In this document: positions 1 through 7,206 of the stretch, in pieces | Numbering within the stretch: the stretch's first letter is position 1 | Layout: every line of letters begins with the position of its first letter | Assembly: GCA_944372585.1 (NCBI GenBank) | Contig: CALVZQ010000001.1 | Span: forward strand, 70,512 to 134,511 | Direction: 5' to 3' | Origin: an uncultured Clostridia bacterium | GTDB taxonomy: Bacteria; Bacillota; Clostridia; Christensenellales; UBA1242 | Length of the DNA stretch: 64,000 nt | Position numbers and translations under genes: made by a program | Notes under the pieces: generated by a model | Databases searched by the model: none | Told to the model about the DNA's origin: nothing | The model's input: the letters and a program-made list of their open reading frames with translations, nothing else

Positions 1-415
1 CAGTTTCACAGTTGTCTTGCTTTCTGACAATGACCACGTCACCATTTTGAATGCGGGGAGCCATGCTGTCACCTTTAACTTTCAAACCAAAAAACTCACC
101 AGTTTTTGCCATTTCCTGTGGTATCTCTTCATAATCTATGATATCTTCGATTGCTTCAATTGGTATGCCAGCGGGGATAATTCCAAGAACAGGGATAGAG
201 ATTCCTTTTTCTTTTTTTATTTGTTCTTGACCTAACAAATAATCAACAGACACATTATATAATTTTGCTAGTTTAATTAAGTAGTCTGATGAAATTCTTT
301 CAACATCGTTGTTTTCCATTCGATTATAACTTGAATGAACAGTATTAAGATATTGAGCAACTTTTTCTTGTGTTAATCCTTTTTCTTTTCTTAATGTGTA
401 TAAAATATTTTTCAT
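1..415 (-). CDS. LexA/CI-like phage repressor, HTH + S24 peptidase (3' end cut)
   Basis: Read on the minus strand from ATG at 415, with a Shine-Dalgarno AGGAG about 9 bases upstream; 138 residues lie inside the window. Residues 1-60 are an XRE-type helix-turn-helix (LTQEKVAQYL followed by NRMENN). Residues 73-138 match the start of a LexA/CI S24 autopeptidase: the cleavage pair Ala82-Gly83 in IIPAGIP and the catalytic Ser117 in VKGDSM. The catalytic lysine would lie past the window edge. Proteins of this kind repress lytic genes and cleave themselves when RecA filaments form, so the element is probably induced by DNA damage. The gene is divergent from the Cro-like gene, and a palindrome covers its own promoter, implying autoregulation. 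Confidence 0.9.
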   Translation of the reverse strand, partial: MKNILYTLRKEKGLTQEKVAQYLNTVHSSYNRMENNDVERISSDYLIKLAKLYNVSVDYLLGQEQIKKEKGISIPVLGIIPAGIPIEAIEDIIDYEEIPQEMAKTGEFFGLKVKGDSMAPRIQNGDVVIVRKQDNCET

Positions 416-568
416 AAATGTAACTCCTATGTAGATTTTAACATGTAAAATACCATTTTACAATAAAAATTATGTAAAAAAATGTCAATATTTGAGACAA
501 ATTACTTGCACATAATATATTATGTATGATACAATTGCATTGTAAATGATACAAGAGAGAGGTTTAAA
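416..568. promoter_or_regulatory. Divergent promoter/operator region of the element
   Basis: The minus-strand repressor promoter is TTGTAA (458-463), 17 bases, TAAAAT (435-440). A perfect palindrome TGTAAAAT-ACC-ATTTTACA at 444-462 covers its -35 and spacer. Toward the Cro-like gene a -10 TATGAT (525-530) is followed by two overlapping palindromes, TACAAT-TGC-ATTGTA (530-544) and TTGTA-AATGA-TACAA (540-554), over the expected start of transcription. All share TGTA/TACA half-sites. A further 16-base perfect palindrome ACATAATATATTATGT lies at 510-525. This is the layout of a lysogeny switch with several operators; which protein binds which site is inference. Confidence 0.7.
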
Positions 569-790
569 ATGTCATTAAAGGAATTGTTTCAAAGTCAGAA
601 TTTTACACAAAACGACATTGTGGCAGAATTAAAAAAGATGAATTGCTATAAATATCAACAACAAGTTAGTTGGTGGATTACAGGAAAATTTTTGCCTGAT
701 GCATATAGCATTTGGTGTTTAAGTAAAATTTTAGGTGTTTCTGCTGATGAAGTTTTAACAGCATCTCTTAAAAGTGCAGGAAGAATATGA
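569..790 (+). CDS. Cro-like small HTH regulator
   Basis: 73 residues, ATG after GAGAGAGG. It is the first gene rightward of the operator region and diverges from the S24 repressor. The sequence fits a small XRE/Cro-type DNA-binding fold: FTQNDIVAEL is a plausible first helix pair, and KYQQQVSWWITGK followed by LGVSADEVL resembles the recognition part of HTH_3 proteins. Position and size argue for a Cro-type antirepressor or early regulator. Its stop overlaps the next start (ATGA, 787-790), so the two are translationally coupled. Confidence 0.7.
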   Translation: MSLKELFQSQNFTQNDIVAELKKMNCYKYQQQVSWWITGKFLPDAYSIWCLSKILGVSADEVLTASLKSAGRI

Positions 791-969
791 AAATTGAAAT
801 CGGTGTAATTGTTGACAGAAAAACAGGTGAAGAAACTCCAATTTATAGAGATGCTCCAGAAGAAGTAGCAAAAGCGATGCAGGAAGTTTGGAATAAAAAA
901 TTGGTTGACTTCTTTTATGACTATGTAAAAGACCAAATTTCAAAGGAGAATGCTAATGGAAAAGTTTAA
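787..969 (+). CDS. Small early protein of unknown function
   Basis: 60 residues, beginning inside the stop of the Cro-like gene (ATGA overlap). No family is recognised. The protein is charged and probably cytoplasmic, with no membrane segment; the N-terminal half looks like two beta strands (MKIEIGVIVDRKTG) and the C-terminal half like an amphipathic helix. Position in the early operon, with a short coupled gene on each side, suggests an accessory replication or regulatory role, but nothing in the sequence shows which. Confidence 0.6.
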   Translation: MKIEIGVIVDRKTGEETPIYRDAPEEVAKAMQEVWNKKLVDFFYDYVKDQISKENANGKV

Positions 970-1090
970 TTTAATTTGGCTTTGGTTGAATGATTTAGAC
1001 CACGAGTTTGAAGAATTTTGTAGAAACTTTGATTTAAATCCTTTTCACGAAATGACGTTTAAGATGTTCAGAAATCAAGTGGGAGGTTAA
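956..1090 (+). CDS. 44-residue small ORF in the early operon
   Basis: ATG at 956 is preceded by AAAGGAG at a good distance, and the frame runs to TAA at 1088-1090, overlapping the end of the previous gene by 14 bases and ending just before the next gene. The protein begins MEKFNLIWLWLNDLDHEFEEF: aromatic and acidic, no Cys, no clear membrane helix. No family recognised. The ribosome-binding site and tight packing between neighbours are the grounds for calling it real. Confidence 0.5.
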   Translation: MEKFNLIWLWLNDLDHEFEEFCRNFDLNPFHEMTFKMFRNQVGG

Positions 1091-1091
1091 T

Positions 1092-1304
1092 ATGGGAAAA
1101 CTGGTTAATTTCAAATCTGCTTTTAAAAATTATGCTCAGAGTTCGTATGTTGTCCTTTTGAAATATGGTGGCTCAAACGGATACATTGAAACTATCAGCA
1201 AAAGAGAAGCAATGAACCTTTGTTCTGATTTCAAGGTAAGTCACAGAGCGGAGTGCTACAAAGTCGATTGTATGACAAGTGAACTAATAAGAAAGCTGTC
1301 ATAA
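1092..1304 (+). CDS. 70-residue early protein, unknown
   Basis: ATG one base after the previous stop, with GGGAGG upstream. The protein is basic with about three beta-strand-like stretches (SYVVLLKYGG, GYIETISKREA, HRAECYKVDC). No family is recognised. Small basic beta proteins next to the initiator gene of filamentous phages are often single-stranded-DNA-binding proteins. That is a positional guess only; a nucleic-acid-binding regulator would look the same. Confidence 0.55.
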   Translation: MGKLVNFKSAFKNYAQSSYVVLLKYGGSNGYIETISKREAMNLCSDFKVSHRAECYKVDCMTSELIRKLS

Positions 1305-1315
1305 GGGAGGAAAGA

Positions 1316-2056
1316 ATGGAGGCACGTCAACAAAGGTTCATGTACGATAAGCGTCTAAGTTGGGGTGCAAGAGTGCTTCTCTCAGAGATAAGTAAGTACT
1401 ACGGAACTCCAGTGGACTGTGAAGATTGTGATATGTATTTTGCTACACTGTTCGACGTTTCTGACAGACAAATACGAACATGGAAAACAGAACTAAAAAA
1501 CCTCGGTTATATTGAATCTAAGAAAAATGATTTAAATAAACGTGTTTTAGAATATAAGCCAGACTTATCTGCACATGACTTGGAGAGTGGAAACATGAGT
1601 GTGATATACAAAACTGCAGATGGAAAGTTATTAACCAATACCATGGAAGCATTTGTTTACTTTGATGATCTGATTGAAAAACAGCAGGCAAATCTTGGCA
1701 AAACGGCAAATGCATTAAGAATTGTTTATCATACACTTGCAAATTCACTTTTCGATGAGCGGTTCTACAACATTTCATTTTCAGGGTTTGTAATTACATA
1801 TGAATTTCTACAATATCTAGTTGAACATTTGAGAATTGATGTGGTTTTCAGCACAGCACAAAGAATTGTAAGAAACTATGCCAAGATACAAAATTTGAAC
1901 TTGTATGTCTTGAGTTCCTTAACGAGGCTTTACCAATCTGAATTTGAACTGGCAAAGAAAAATCCAAATTATTTGAAAGATAGAGAAGAGTTCAGAAAAG
2001 AAGCAGAACTCTATTGGAAAACAAATAAACAATTAAGTAAGGAGAAAGAAGGTTAA
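1316..2056 (+). CDS. Replication initiator-like winged-helix protein
   Basis: 246 residues, ATG after GGGAGG. Residues about 12-70 look like the winged-helix domain (HTH_36/DnaD-like) of plasmid and phage initiators: LSWGARVLLSEISKYYG is the first helix, then FATLFDVSDRQIRTWKTELK as the helix-turn-helix and LGYIES as the wing. The rest is helical and charged, as in initiators that open an origin. It is the only replication-protein candidate in the element; no HUH nuclease motif of a rolling-circle Rep is seen. The assignment rests on the N-terminal fold and gene position. Confidence 0.6.
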   Translation: MEARQQRFMYDKRLSWGARVLLSEISKYYGTPVDCEDCDMYFATLFDVSDRQIRTWKTELKNLGYIESKKNDLNKRVLEYKPDLSAHDLESGNMSVIYKTADGKLLTNTMEAFVYFDDLIEKQQANLGKTANALRIVYHTLANSLFDERFYNISFSGFVITYEFLQYLVEHLRIDVVFSTAQRIVRNYAKIQNLNLYVLSSLTRLYQSEFELAKKNPNYLKDREEFRKEAELYWKTNKQLSKEKEG

Positions 2057-2058
2057 AG

Positions 2059-2307
2059 ATGAAGAAGTGGGTTAAGTGGTTAATAATTATCGGAGCAATT
2101 TTGATTGGAACAATATTTTTTGGCTCAATAGTCTTATCACTTGCTGGCTACATGTTTGACTTTTTAGCAATGTTGATGGAATGGCTCGCAATAGCAAGCA
2201 GATGGTTGGCAAAAGTGTTGGACATCTTTGGATTTACAGGAATATTTATGGCAGATGCAGATAACTCAATTATGGCTTTTCAAGTAATTAAATCTCTGTG
2301 GAGGTAG
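2059..2307 (+). CDS. 82-residue hydrophobic protein, coat-protein candidate
   Basis: Starts two bases after the initiator gene, with its ribosome-binding site inside that gene. A basic N-terminus (MKKWVKW) leads into a long hydrophobic helix (about 7-32), an amphipathic Trp-rich helix (about 36-60) and a short tail. Size and hydrophobicity fit a filamentous phage major or minor coat protein that sits in the membrane before assembly, and it opens the structural cluster. A holin-like or export-helper role is an alternative; the 78-residue protein at 6918 is the rival coat candidate. Confidence 0.5.
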   Translation: MKKWVKWLIIIGAILIGTIFFGSIVLSLAGYMFDFLAMLMEWLAIASRWLAKVLDIFGFTGIFMADADNSIMAFQVIKSLWR

Positions 2308-2311
2308 TGAG

Positions 2312-3589
2312 ATGGCTACAAAAAGTTTAGGTAAAGGTAAAACATTATTAATAGTGCTATGTGCTATTTTATTTCTAGCATGTGCTTTTATTGATGTTTG
2401 GTATGTATATGTGGTTTTGTATGGTGAGGTTAAGCAAGTTGTAAACACATATGAAGTTGGTTTACAAACTCTTGAAGATGGTTCTGATACAAAATATTTT
2501 ATAGAGGTAGAGTATTATTCAAATGAGAACAAAAATGGATATGAATGTTTTGAAATAAAGTTTAATTATCTTTTAGATGAAGATAAGAATGCTTTTTATT
2601 CACAAGGTTTGCAATATGTTACTAACTCTATAGATGATAAAATTAATTTAAATCTTGTTAATACTTCAATTGAGTCTGATCATCATTGGGGTGCACTTGG
2701 GAATTATTATGATAGAAATTTGTTTTATTCATATGTACCAGGAGACACAACAAGTTTTTATAATTATGCATCTGGAAATGATTATGATACAACAATCCTA
2801 TCAACAAATCCTGTAGGTGATGGTTCATATTTTAGGATTCAACTAGATAAAGATTTATTTCTTATGAAATTTAAATCATCATATAGAGAAAATAGAAATC
2901 CTTCAGATTATAGTCAAGAGCTTGATATAGATGCAGATTATTATAGTCCAGCTATTTATTGTTGGTATAAAGATAGCGATTATTTGTTATACGATTATTC
3001 CTATTTTGCTCAATTATTGTATAACGCGATGGGTAGTATATCAAATGGCACACAGTCTGCTGCTGTTTTTGAATTTGGTAACATTTTTGATTATTATGCT
3101 TATGATGAGAATTTAGGCACATATGATAATCAACCAATTGAAGATACAACAAAAGTAATCACTGATATTAGTTCATACTATTCAATTTATGTAAGAAAAC
3201 ATGCTGATGGGATACAAAAGGCAAGCCAAAGTTTATTTAATTGTGTCCAAGGTAGTAGTACATTTAATATTTCGAACGATTATGCAGAAGATGACTATTT
3301 TATTGGGAGAACAATCATTGATTGTGATATCTATGATTTTGATTATATAAATATAGCGGAAGGCTATTGCTTATTATCTCTTAAGGATTCTTTTGTAGAT
3401 TATTACAGCCAATATTCTGATGATATTTCACTTTCAATATGTATTGATTTAGATAGGTTGAGTGAGTTAAATATAAAGTTCTATGGCTTTGATACTAATT
3501 CAAATTTAAATAAATTTTCAATTTATGAATGTTACACGCAACAAGTAATAGATGGCGAAGTTGTAAAAACGGAGGTGCAAAATGTTTGA
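2312..3589 (+). CDS. Single-pass membrane protein with large ectodomain, virion candidate
   Basis: 425 residues, ATG after GGAGGTAGTGAG. A basic N-terminus is followed by a long membrane helix (about 10-38, LLIVLCAILFLACAF). The remaining roughly 385 residues are polar and rich in Tyr, Asp and Ser, predicted outside the cell. No family is recognised. An N-terminal anchor with a large outer domain, next to the other structural genes and overlapping the next gene by 8 bases, suggests a minor coat or adsorption protein displayed at the virion tip. This is inference from context. Confidence 0.5.
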   Translation: MATKSLGKGKTLLIVLCAILFLACAFIDVWYVYVVLYGEVKQVVNTYEVGLQTLEDGSDTKYFIEVEYYSNENKNGYECFEIKFNYLLDEDKNAFYSQGLQYVTNSIDDKINLNLVNTSIESDHHWGALGNYYDRNLFYSYVPGDTTSFYNYASGNDYDTTILSTNPVGDGSYFRIQLDKDLFLMKFKSSYRENRNPSDYSQELDIDADYYSPAIYCWYKDSDYLLYDYSYFAQLLYNAMGSISNGTQSAAVFEFGNIFDYYAYDENLGTYDNQPIEDTTKVITDISSYYSIYVRKHADGIQKASQSLFNCVQGSSTFNISNDYAEDDYFIGRTIIDCDIYDFDYINIAEGYCLLSLKDSFVDYYSQYSDDISLSICIDLDRLSELNIKFYGFDTNSNLNKFSIYECYTQQVIDGEVVKTEVQNV

Positions 3590-5093
3590 TATTCTTTTTA
3601 ATCCAACATTTTGGTATGTTGCACTTGCTGTGGTTGCTATTGTTGTAATTATATGGGCTTGTATAAAATTTCCTCAAGGCAAAATATTTGTTGGAACTAT
3701 TTTAGGAATTGCAATATTATGTTTTACATTTTATGCAGGTATTGAATTAAATTTTTATTACTCTGCAAGTGGTGGTATATACGGAGTAATAACTGGGATT
3801 TTTGATACTAATACTGTAGAAGTTGATGATGTAACTTTTAAAATTCAAAATTTGGAATTGACTCAAAATAGTGATGATTTATATACCGCACAAATAATGA
3901 CAGATGATGTAATTTCACTTGAGAAAGGAAAAGTTTATGGTCTTTATGTCAATGATGTACCAACAAAAACATTAAATTTTTCCTCAAATTACATACAAGC
4001 ACGATATTCGTATTCTTTTTATGATAATAAACAACAATTGTTGGAAAATGATTCGTTATTTATTAATTTTGCTTTCTATACTAACTCTACTTTTATTGAG
4101 ATTTATACAGAAGGTGGAAGTCAAGCTGTTAAATATTGGAATTATTGGTTTAACAAAAATACATTTGTTATTACTATTGAAGAAACAGGTTATGTTCAAG
4201 ATGGGAAGATTGTTTCATCAGAAATAACAAATGATAGTGAAAATGTTGTTGCTTATTTCATTGGAGATGAACTTTATGAATATCAAGTGGTAACAACAGG
4301 GTCAAAACTTAATCCAATAGAAATTGAAATGCCTGAAGGTATTCAATTTAATGGTTGGAAAGTTAATGATGAGATAGTTGATACGTCAAGTTATATCGTC
4401 AATGAAAATACAAGTTTTCATGCTGACTATGTTGAGCTTGTTCACCTGGAACTTAGAGCTGGCACTTCACAAAGTTACAGTGTGTTAGATAGTGGATATT
4501 ATGCACAAGGTACAACACTGTTAGATTGCTTAGGCTACACGTTGCCAGATACAGCAATGACAAATTTGGGAATAGAGATGTACGATGGCAATATGTCAAT
4601 GGACTGGGAATTTGACAGCAAGGTTGAAGATATAGCAGGCGGGGTTCTTTACATATCAAGTTTGACAATGCAGGCAAACCCTGGTGGTTTCTATAGTTCA
4701 CAAATCAACAATGAGACAAGACAATACCAAATAACAGATTTAGGGCTTAGTGAGAGTATTGATTTGAGTTATGTTACTGGTTGTTATGTGTCAGAGATTG
4801 AAATTGAAAACATAAACACTCAATCCAATATCTCATTAGTTCAGAAAGATTTTGGACAATATTCACCAACAAGTTATTTCTATAGTGGAGACAAGATTTG
4901 GACAACAAAAGATGGTGGGACAGAAGAGAAAGATTTTAGTCTTACCTATCAGTTAGACTCCAATCTGAATTTGGTAATAGGAGTGTCAGAAAACTTGCTT
5001 GGAGACAGTGGAAACATATCTGCCAATAGTTACAGATTTACGATGGTTGACTTATTGATTGAATTTTCACCAAGCGTGTTCTATTTAGTTTAA
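3582..5093 (+). CDS. Membrane-anchored ectodomain protein with InlB-B-like repeat
   Basis: 503 residues; the ATG lies inside the preceding gene with GGAGGTGCAAA before it, so translation is coupled. Two N-terminal hydrophobic helices (about 7-26 and 33-52) precede an extracellular domain. Around residues 240-285 a segment (FNGWKVNDEIVD, then NTSFHADYVE) looks like the beta-grasp InlB B-repeat found in Gram-positive surface proteins. The C-terminal 200 residues look beta-rich. It probably works with the preceding protein at the virion surface or infected-cell envelope. No enzymatic motif is seen. Confidence 0.5.
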   Translation: MFDILFNPTFWYVALAVVAIVVIIWACIKFPQGKIFVGTILGIAILCFTFYAGIELNFYYSASGGIYGVITGIFDTNTVEVDDVTFKIQNLELTQNSDDLYTAQIMTDDVISLEKGKVYGLYVNDVPTKTLNFSSNYIQARYSYSFYDNKQQLLENDSLFINFAFYTNSTFIEIYTEGGSQAVKYWNYWFNKNTFVITIEETGYVQDGKIVSSEITNDSENVVAYFIGDELYEYQVVTTGSKLNPIEIEMPEGIQFNGWKVNDEIVDTSSYIVNENTSFHADYVELVHLELRAGTSQSYSVLDSGYYAQGTTLLDCLGYTLPDTAMTNLGIEMYDGNMSMDWEFDSKVEDIAGGVLYISSLTMQANPGGFYSSQINNETRQYQITDLGLSESIDLSYVTGCYVSEIEIENINTQSNISLVQKDFGQYSPTSYFYSGDKIWTTKDGGTEEKDFSLTYQLDSNLNLVIGVSENLLGDSGNISANSYRFTMVDLLIEFSPSVFYLV

Positions 5094-5121
5094 AACAAAA
5101 TTTTAATAAAGGAGAAAAATT

Positions 5122-6432
5122 ATGGCAAAGAAAGGAAAAGTTATTGGAGCATTAATAACAGCAGGAATTTTTGGTGTTGGAGGTGTTGCTGGCGGCATCG
5201 CCTTGGCAAATACTCAGATGGAGCAAAAAGTTGCTGATGCTGAGGATAAAGGGTATCAAGAAGGTCATAAAGATGGATATGATGAAGGTTTAACAGTTAA
5301 TGTTGGCTACACAGAAGAAGACTTGGAAAATGCTAAAGAAGAAGGTAGAGAAGAGGGGTATCAAAATGGATTTGAAGATGGAGTGAATTATGTGCCAGAA
5401 GACAAATTTTTAGATATCAGTTCTTTGAATTTGCAAGGAGAGATCAAATCAATTTGTAACCTTTCAAATGGAAACAAATTGATTAGACTACAAGGTGAAG
5501 ACTCCAATGGATTATTTTTGATAGATTATCAAGAAAATATTGCGACTGAACTTTACTCTACTACAGATGGTTATGATACTTATTATGAATTAAAAAATGG
5601 GAATTGTTTAATAGCAACAAAATCTCTAGCTTCAAAAATTTTGTTATTTAATGCTTCTACAAAAAATATATCCATAGCCTGTCAAACAAGTGGTTTTTGG
5701 AACGAATTTTTGCAATTAGATAATGGGGATGTTTTGATTTCAGGAAATATGAATGGAATTTTGAAATATAAGCTAGAAGACAATTCTGTAGAATTAATAA
5801 ATAATGATTATAGAATGTGGAATAAGCTAATCGAAATAAATGAGAGTACATATTTGATTTCTAGCACTTTATCAAATTTTGGAATTGTTTTATACAATTC
5901 GGAGGATGATTCTGTTAATCAAATATATGAAAGCGGAAATAATTGGGAAAATTATGAGGTTTTAAACAATGGTGATTGTTTAATTTCGTCATCAAAAACA
6001 GCAGGTTTGCTTTTGTACAAACAAGCTGATAAAACTATATCTCAGATTTATTCTAGTGGGACTAATTGGAAATATTTTATTCCATTAGCTGATGGGAATT
6101 ATTTAATCTCTACTAATTCAAATTCAAATGGCATATTGTGTTATGAATCTCAATTAAATACTGTGAGTTTAATACATAATACAGGTTGTTATTTTCAACA
6201 ATATCTTAATTTTGATAACGATAAATATATTATTAGTTCTGATTTTTCTACAACTAAAGGGTTGTTTATATTTGATTCTGTAGAGAAAACGTTTAATCAA
6301 ATTTGTGATTTTGGTTATGGATTTGAGTTCAAGGATAACTTAGATGGAACTATAGATTGTAGTTATGAGAATTTTGTTTATGAATATAATGTTGAAACTG
6401 AAGATTTGACATTAAAAGCTATTAAACAATAA
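5122..6432 (+). CDS. Membrane-anchored propeller-like repeat protein, adsorption candidate
   Basis: 436 residues, ATG after AAAGGAG. Residues 5-30 are a Gly-rich membrane helix (GALITAGIFGVGG). Residues 40-92 hold acidic GYQEGHKDGYDEG-type repeats, likely a stalk. Residues about 107-432 contain eight units of 39-43 residues, each with an (N/D)G turn near 117, 160, 202, 241, 284, 325, 367 and 409, followed by a (Y/C)LIS-type strand, a second strand and an aromatic/Trp turn (NNWENY, TNWKYF). Such spacing fits a seven- or eight-bladed beta-propeller. By architecture and position it is the best candidate for receptor binding. Fold and role are inferred. Confidence 0.55.
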   Translation: MAKKGKVIGALITAGIFGVGGVAGGIALANTQMEQKVADAEDKGYQEGHKDGYDEGLTVNVGYTEEDLENAKEEGREEGYQNGFEDGVNYVPEDKFLDISSLNLQGEIKSICNLSNGNKLIRLQGEDSNGLFLIDYQENIATELYSTTDGYDTYYELKNGNCLIATKSLASKILLFNASTKNISIACQTSGFWNEFLQLDNGDVLISGNMNGILKYKLEDNSVELINNDYRMWNKLIEINESTYLISSTLSNFGIVLYNSEDDSVNQIYESGNNWENYEVLNNGDCLISSSKTAGLLLYKQADKTISQIYSSGTNWKYFIPLADGNYLISTNSNSNGILCYESQLNTVSLIHNTGCYFQQYLNFDNDKYIISSDFSTTKGLFIFDSVEKTFNQICDFGYGFEFKDNLDGTIDCSYENFVYEYNVETEDLTLKAIKQ

Positions 6433-6462
6433 ATCAAGGGGGGGACAAGCAGTTCCCTTCAT

Positions 6463-6534
6463 GGCGGTGTAACTCAAAAGGACGAGGGTTGTATTGTTTA
6501 TACAAAGGAGCAGGTTCAAATCCTGTCACCGTCA
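6463..6534 (+). tRNA. tRNA-Asn(GUU)-like element inside the provirus
   Basis: 72 bases fold as a tRNA: acceptor GGCGGTG (6463-6469) with CACCGTC (6527-6533), T8, D-stem CTC/GAG with A14 and G18-G19, anticodon stem TTGTA/TACAA (6489-6493/6501-6505), loop TTGTTTA giving anticodon GTT, four-base variable loop, T-stem GCAGG/CCTGT with loop TTCAAAT, discriminator A. Departures: T at position 37 where a purine is usual, C at 21, an A-G mismatch at 10-25, and no encoded CCA (the host tRNA-Glu here encodes it). It may be a phage tRNA-Asn, a decayed copy, or a tRNA mimic. Confidence 0.55.
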
Positions 6535-6740
6535 CACTCTCAGCAAACTGCTATCAGAGTATAAACTTGGCAGGACGGTCAGACTGGTGGGAAATAAAAC
6601 AAGACCAAAAACCAACCCACCACCATTGCTGTTGTGATGTGGTCATGTAGTCTAAATTTTTGCCAAAGACTACTATATGGACAGGGTTGATGGCAATAGA
6701 TAACCTGGGAGTGAAAACAAAAACTGCACAACAGCAAACC

Positions 6741-6776
6741 AAAGTGGACTAAAAGAGAATGAGAAAAGTCCACTTT
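6741..6776. repeat. 10-bp perfect inverted repeat
   Basis: AAAGTGGACT (6741-6750) and AGTCCACTTT (6767-6776) pair perfectly around a 16-base purine-rich loop. It lies two bases before a second, larger stem, in the region expected to hold the phage origin or packaging signal. Confidence 0.75.
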
Positions 6777-6778
6777 AA

Positions 6779-6853
6779 AAAGTTGAGAAGAGATATGATA
6801 AATTCGCAATTTTTTCTTACACAAAAATCGAAACTCCTTGGCTTCTCAACTTT
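6779..6853. repeat. 12-bp perfect inverted repeat, 51-base loop
   Basis: AAAGTTGAGAAG (6779-6790) and CTTCTCAACTTT (6842-6853) pair perfectly. The neighbouring 10-bp stem and this one share an AAAGT-type outer end. There is no following T-run, so these are not ordinary terminators. Confidence 0.75.
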
Positions 6854-6917
6854 ACATGGCTGGAGGTTCTGCATGAGGAACTGACGGTCAAATTAAACAA
6901 AAGGGGGAATAGGGGAT

Positions 6918-7154
6918 ATGGCTAAGAAGAAAGGTTTCAACTGGAAAGCCTTAGGCATTGGAATCTGCTGTGTTGCTGTGGGTGCAGGTTTGACTGTAGG
7001 AATTACTAAAGGTGTTGAGTATTTCCAAAACAAAGATAACACAGAACAGACAGAGGAAGAGAATAAGACTCCAGAAGAAACAACACCTGAAGAAGATGTA
7101 GAGTTAACAGTCTTTTCACAATATGCCAACGCTGTTGAATCTGTTGTTGGCTGA
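6918..7154 (+). CDS. 78-residue membrane protein, coat-protein candidate
   Basis: ATG after AGGGGGAATAGGGG. A basic, Gly-containing N-terminus (MAKKKGFNWK) leads into one membrane helix (about 11-30, GIGICCVAVGAGLTVGI), then a Glu/Thr-rich acidic segment (38-62) and a short C-terminal helix. The first 30 residues resemble the N-terminus of the repeat protein at 5122 (both begin MAKK and have a Gly-rich helix), suggesting shared membrane insertion or a partial duplication. Size, single helix and position just before the Zot ATPase fit a coat protein; which of the two small proteins is major cannot be told. Confidence 0.5.
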   Translation: MAKKKGFNWKALGIGICCVAVGAGLTVGITKGVEYFQNKDNTEQTEEENKTPEETTPEEDVELTVFSQYANAVESVVG

Positions 7155-7206
7155 TAAAAACAAACTTTAACCTTAAACAAAACAAAACCAAATTAAGAGG
7201 AAGAAT

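Larger units (their letters stand above)
6433..6917. other. 485-base structured non-coding region of the element
   Basis: No credible gene. It contains a 6-bp hairpin GGGGAC-AAGCA-GTTCCC (6441-6457), a tRNA-like fold (6463-6534), ACTCT/AGAGT (6536-6560), TGGTGGG/CCCACCA (6585-6622), GTAGTCT/AGACTAC (6647-6673), a 10-bp stem (6741-6776) and a 12-bp stem (6779-6853). Filamentous phages keep their replication origin and packaging hairpin in the main intergenic region, so this is the best place for both. No nick-site sequence is recognised. Confidence 0.6.

Noticed and set aside
5122..6432. Diversity-generating retroelement acting on the repeat protein
   Set aside because: There is no reverse transcriptase and no adenine-biased template/variable repeat pair nearby.
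6554..6824. Minus-strand open frames across the structured intergenic region
   Set aside because: They run through the stems, lack ribosome-binding sites and run against the operon direction; the hairpins explain the region better.
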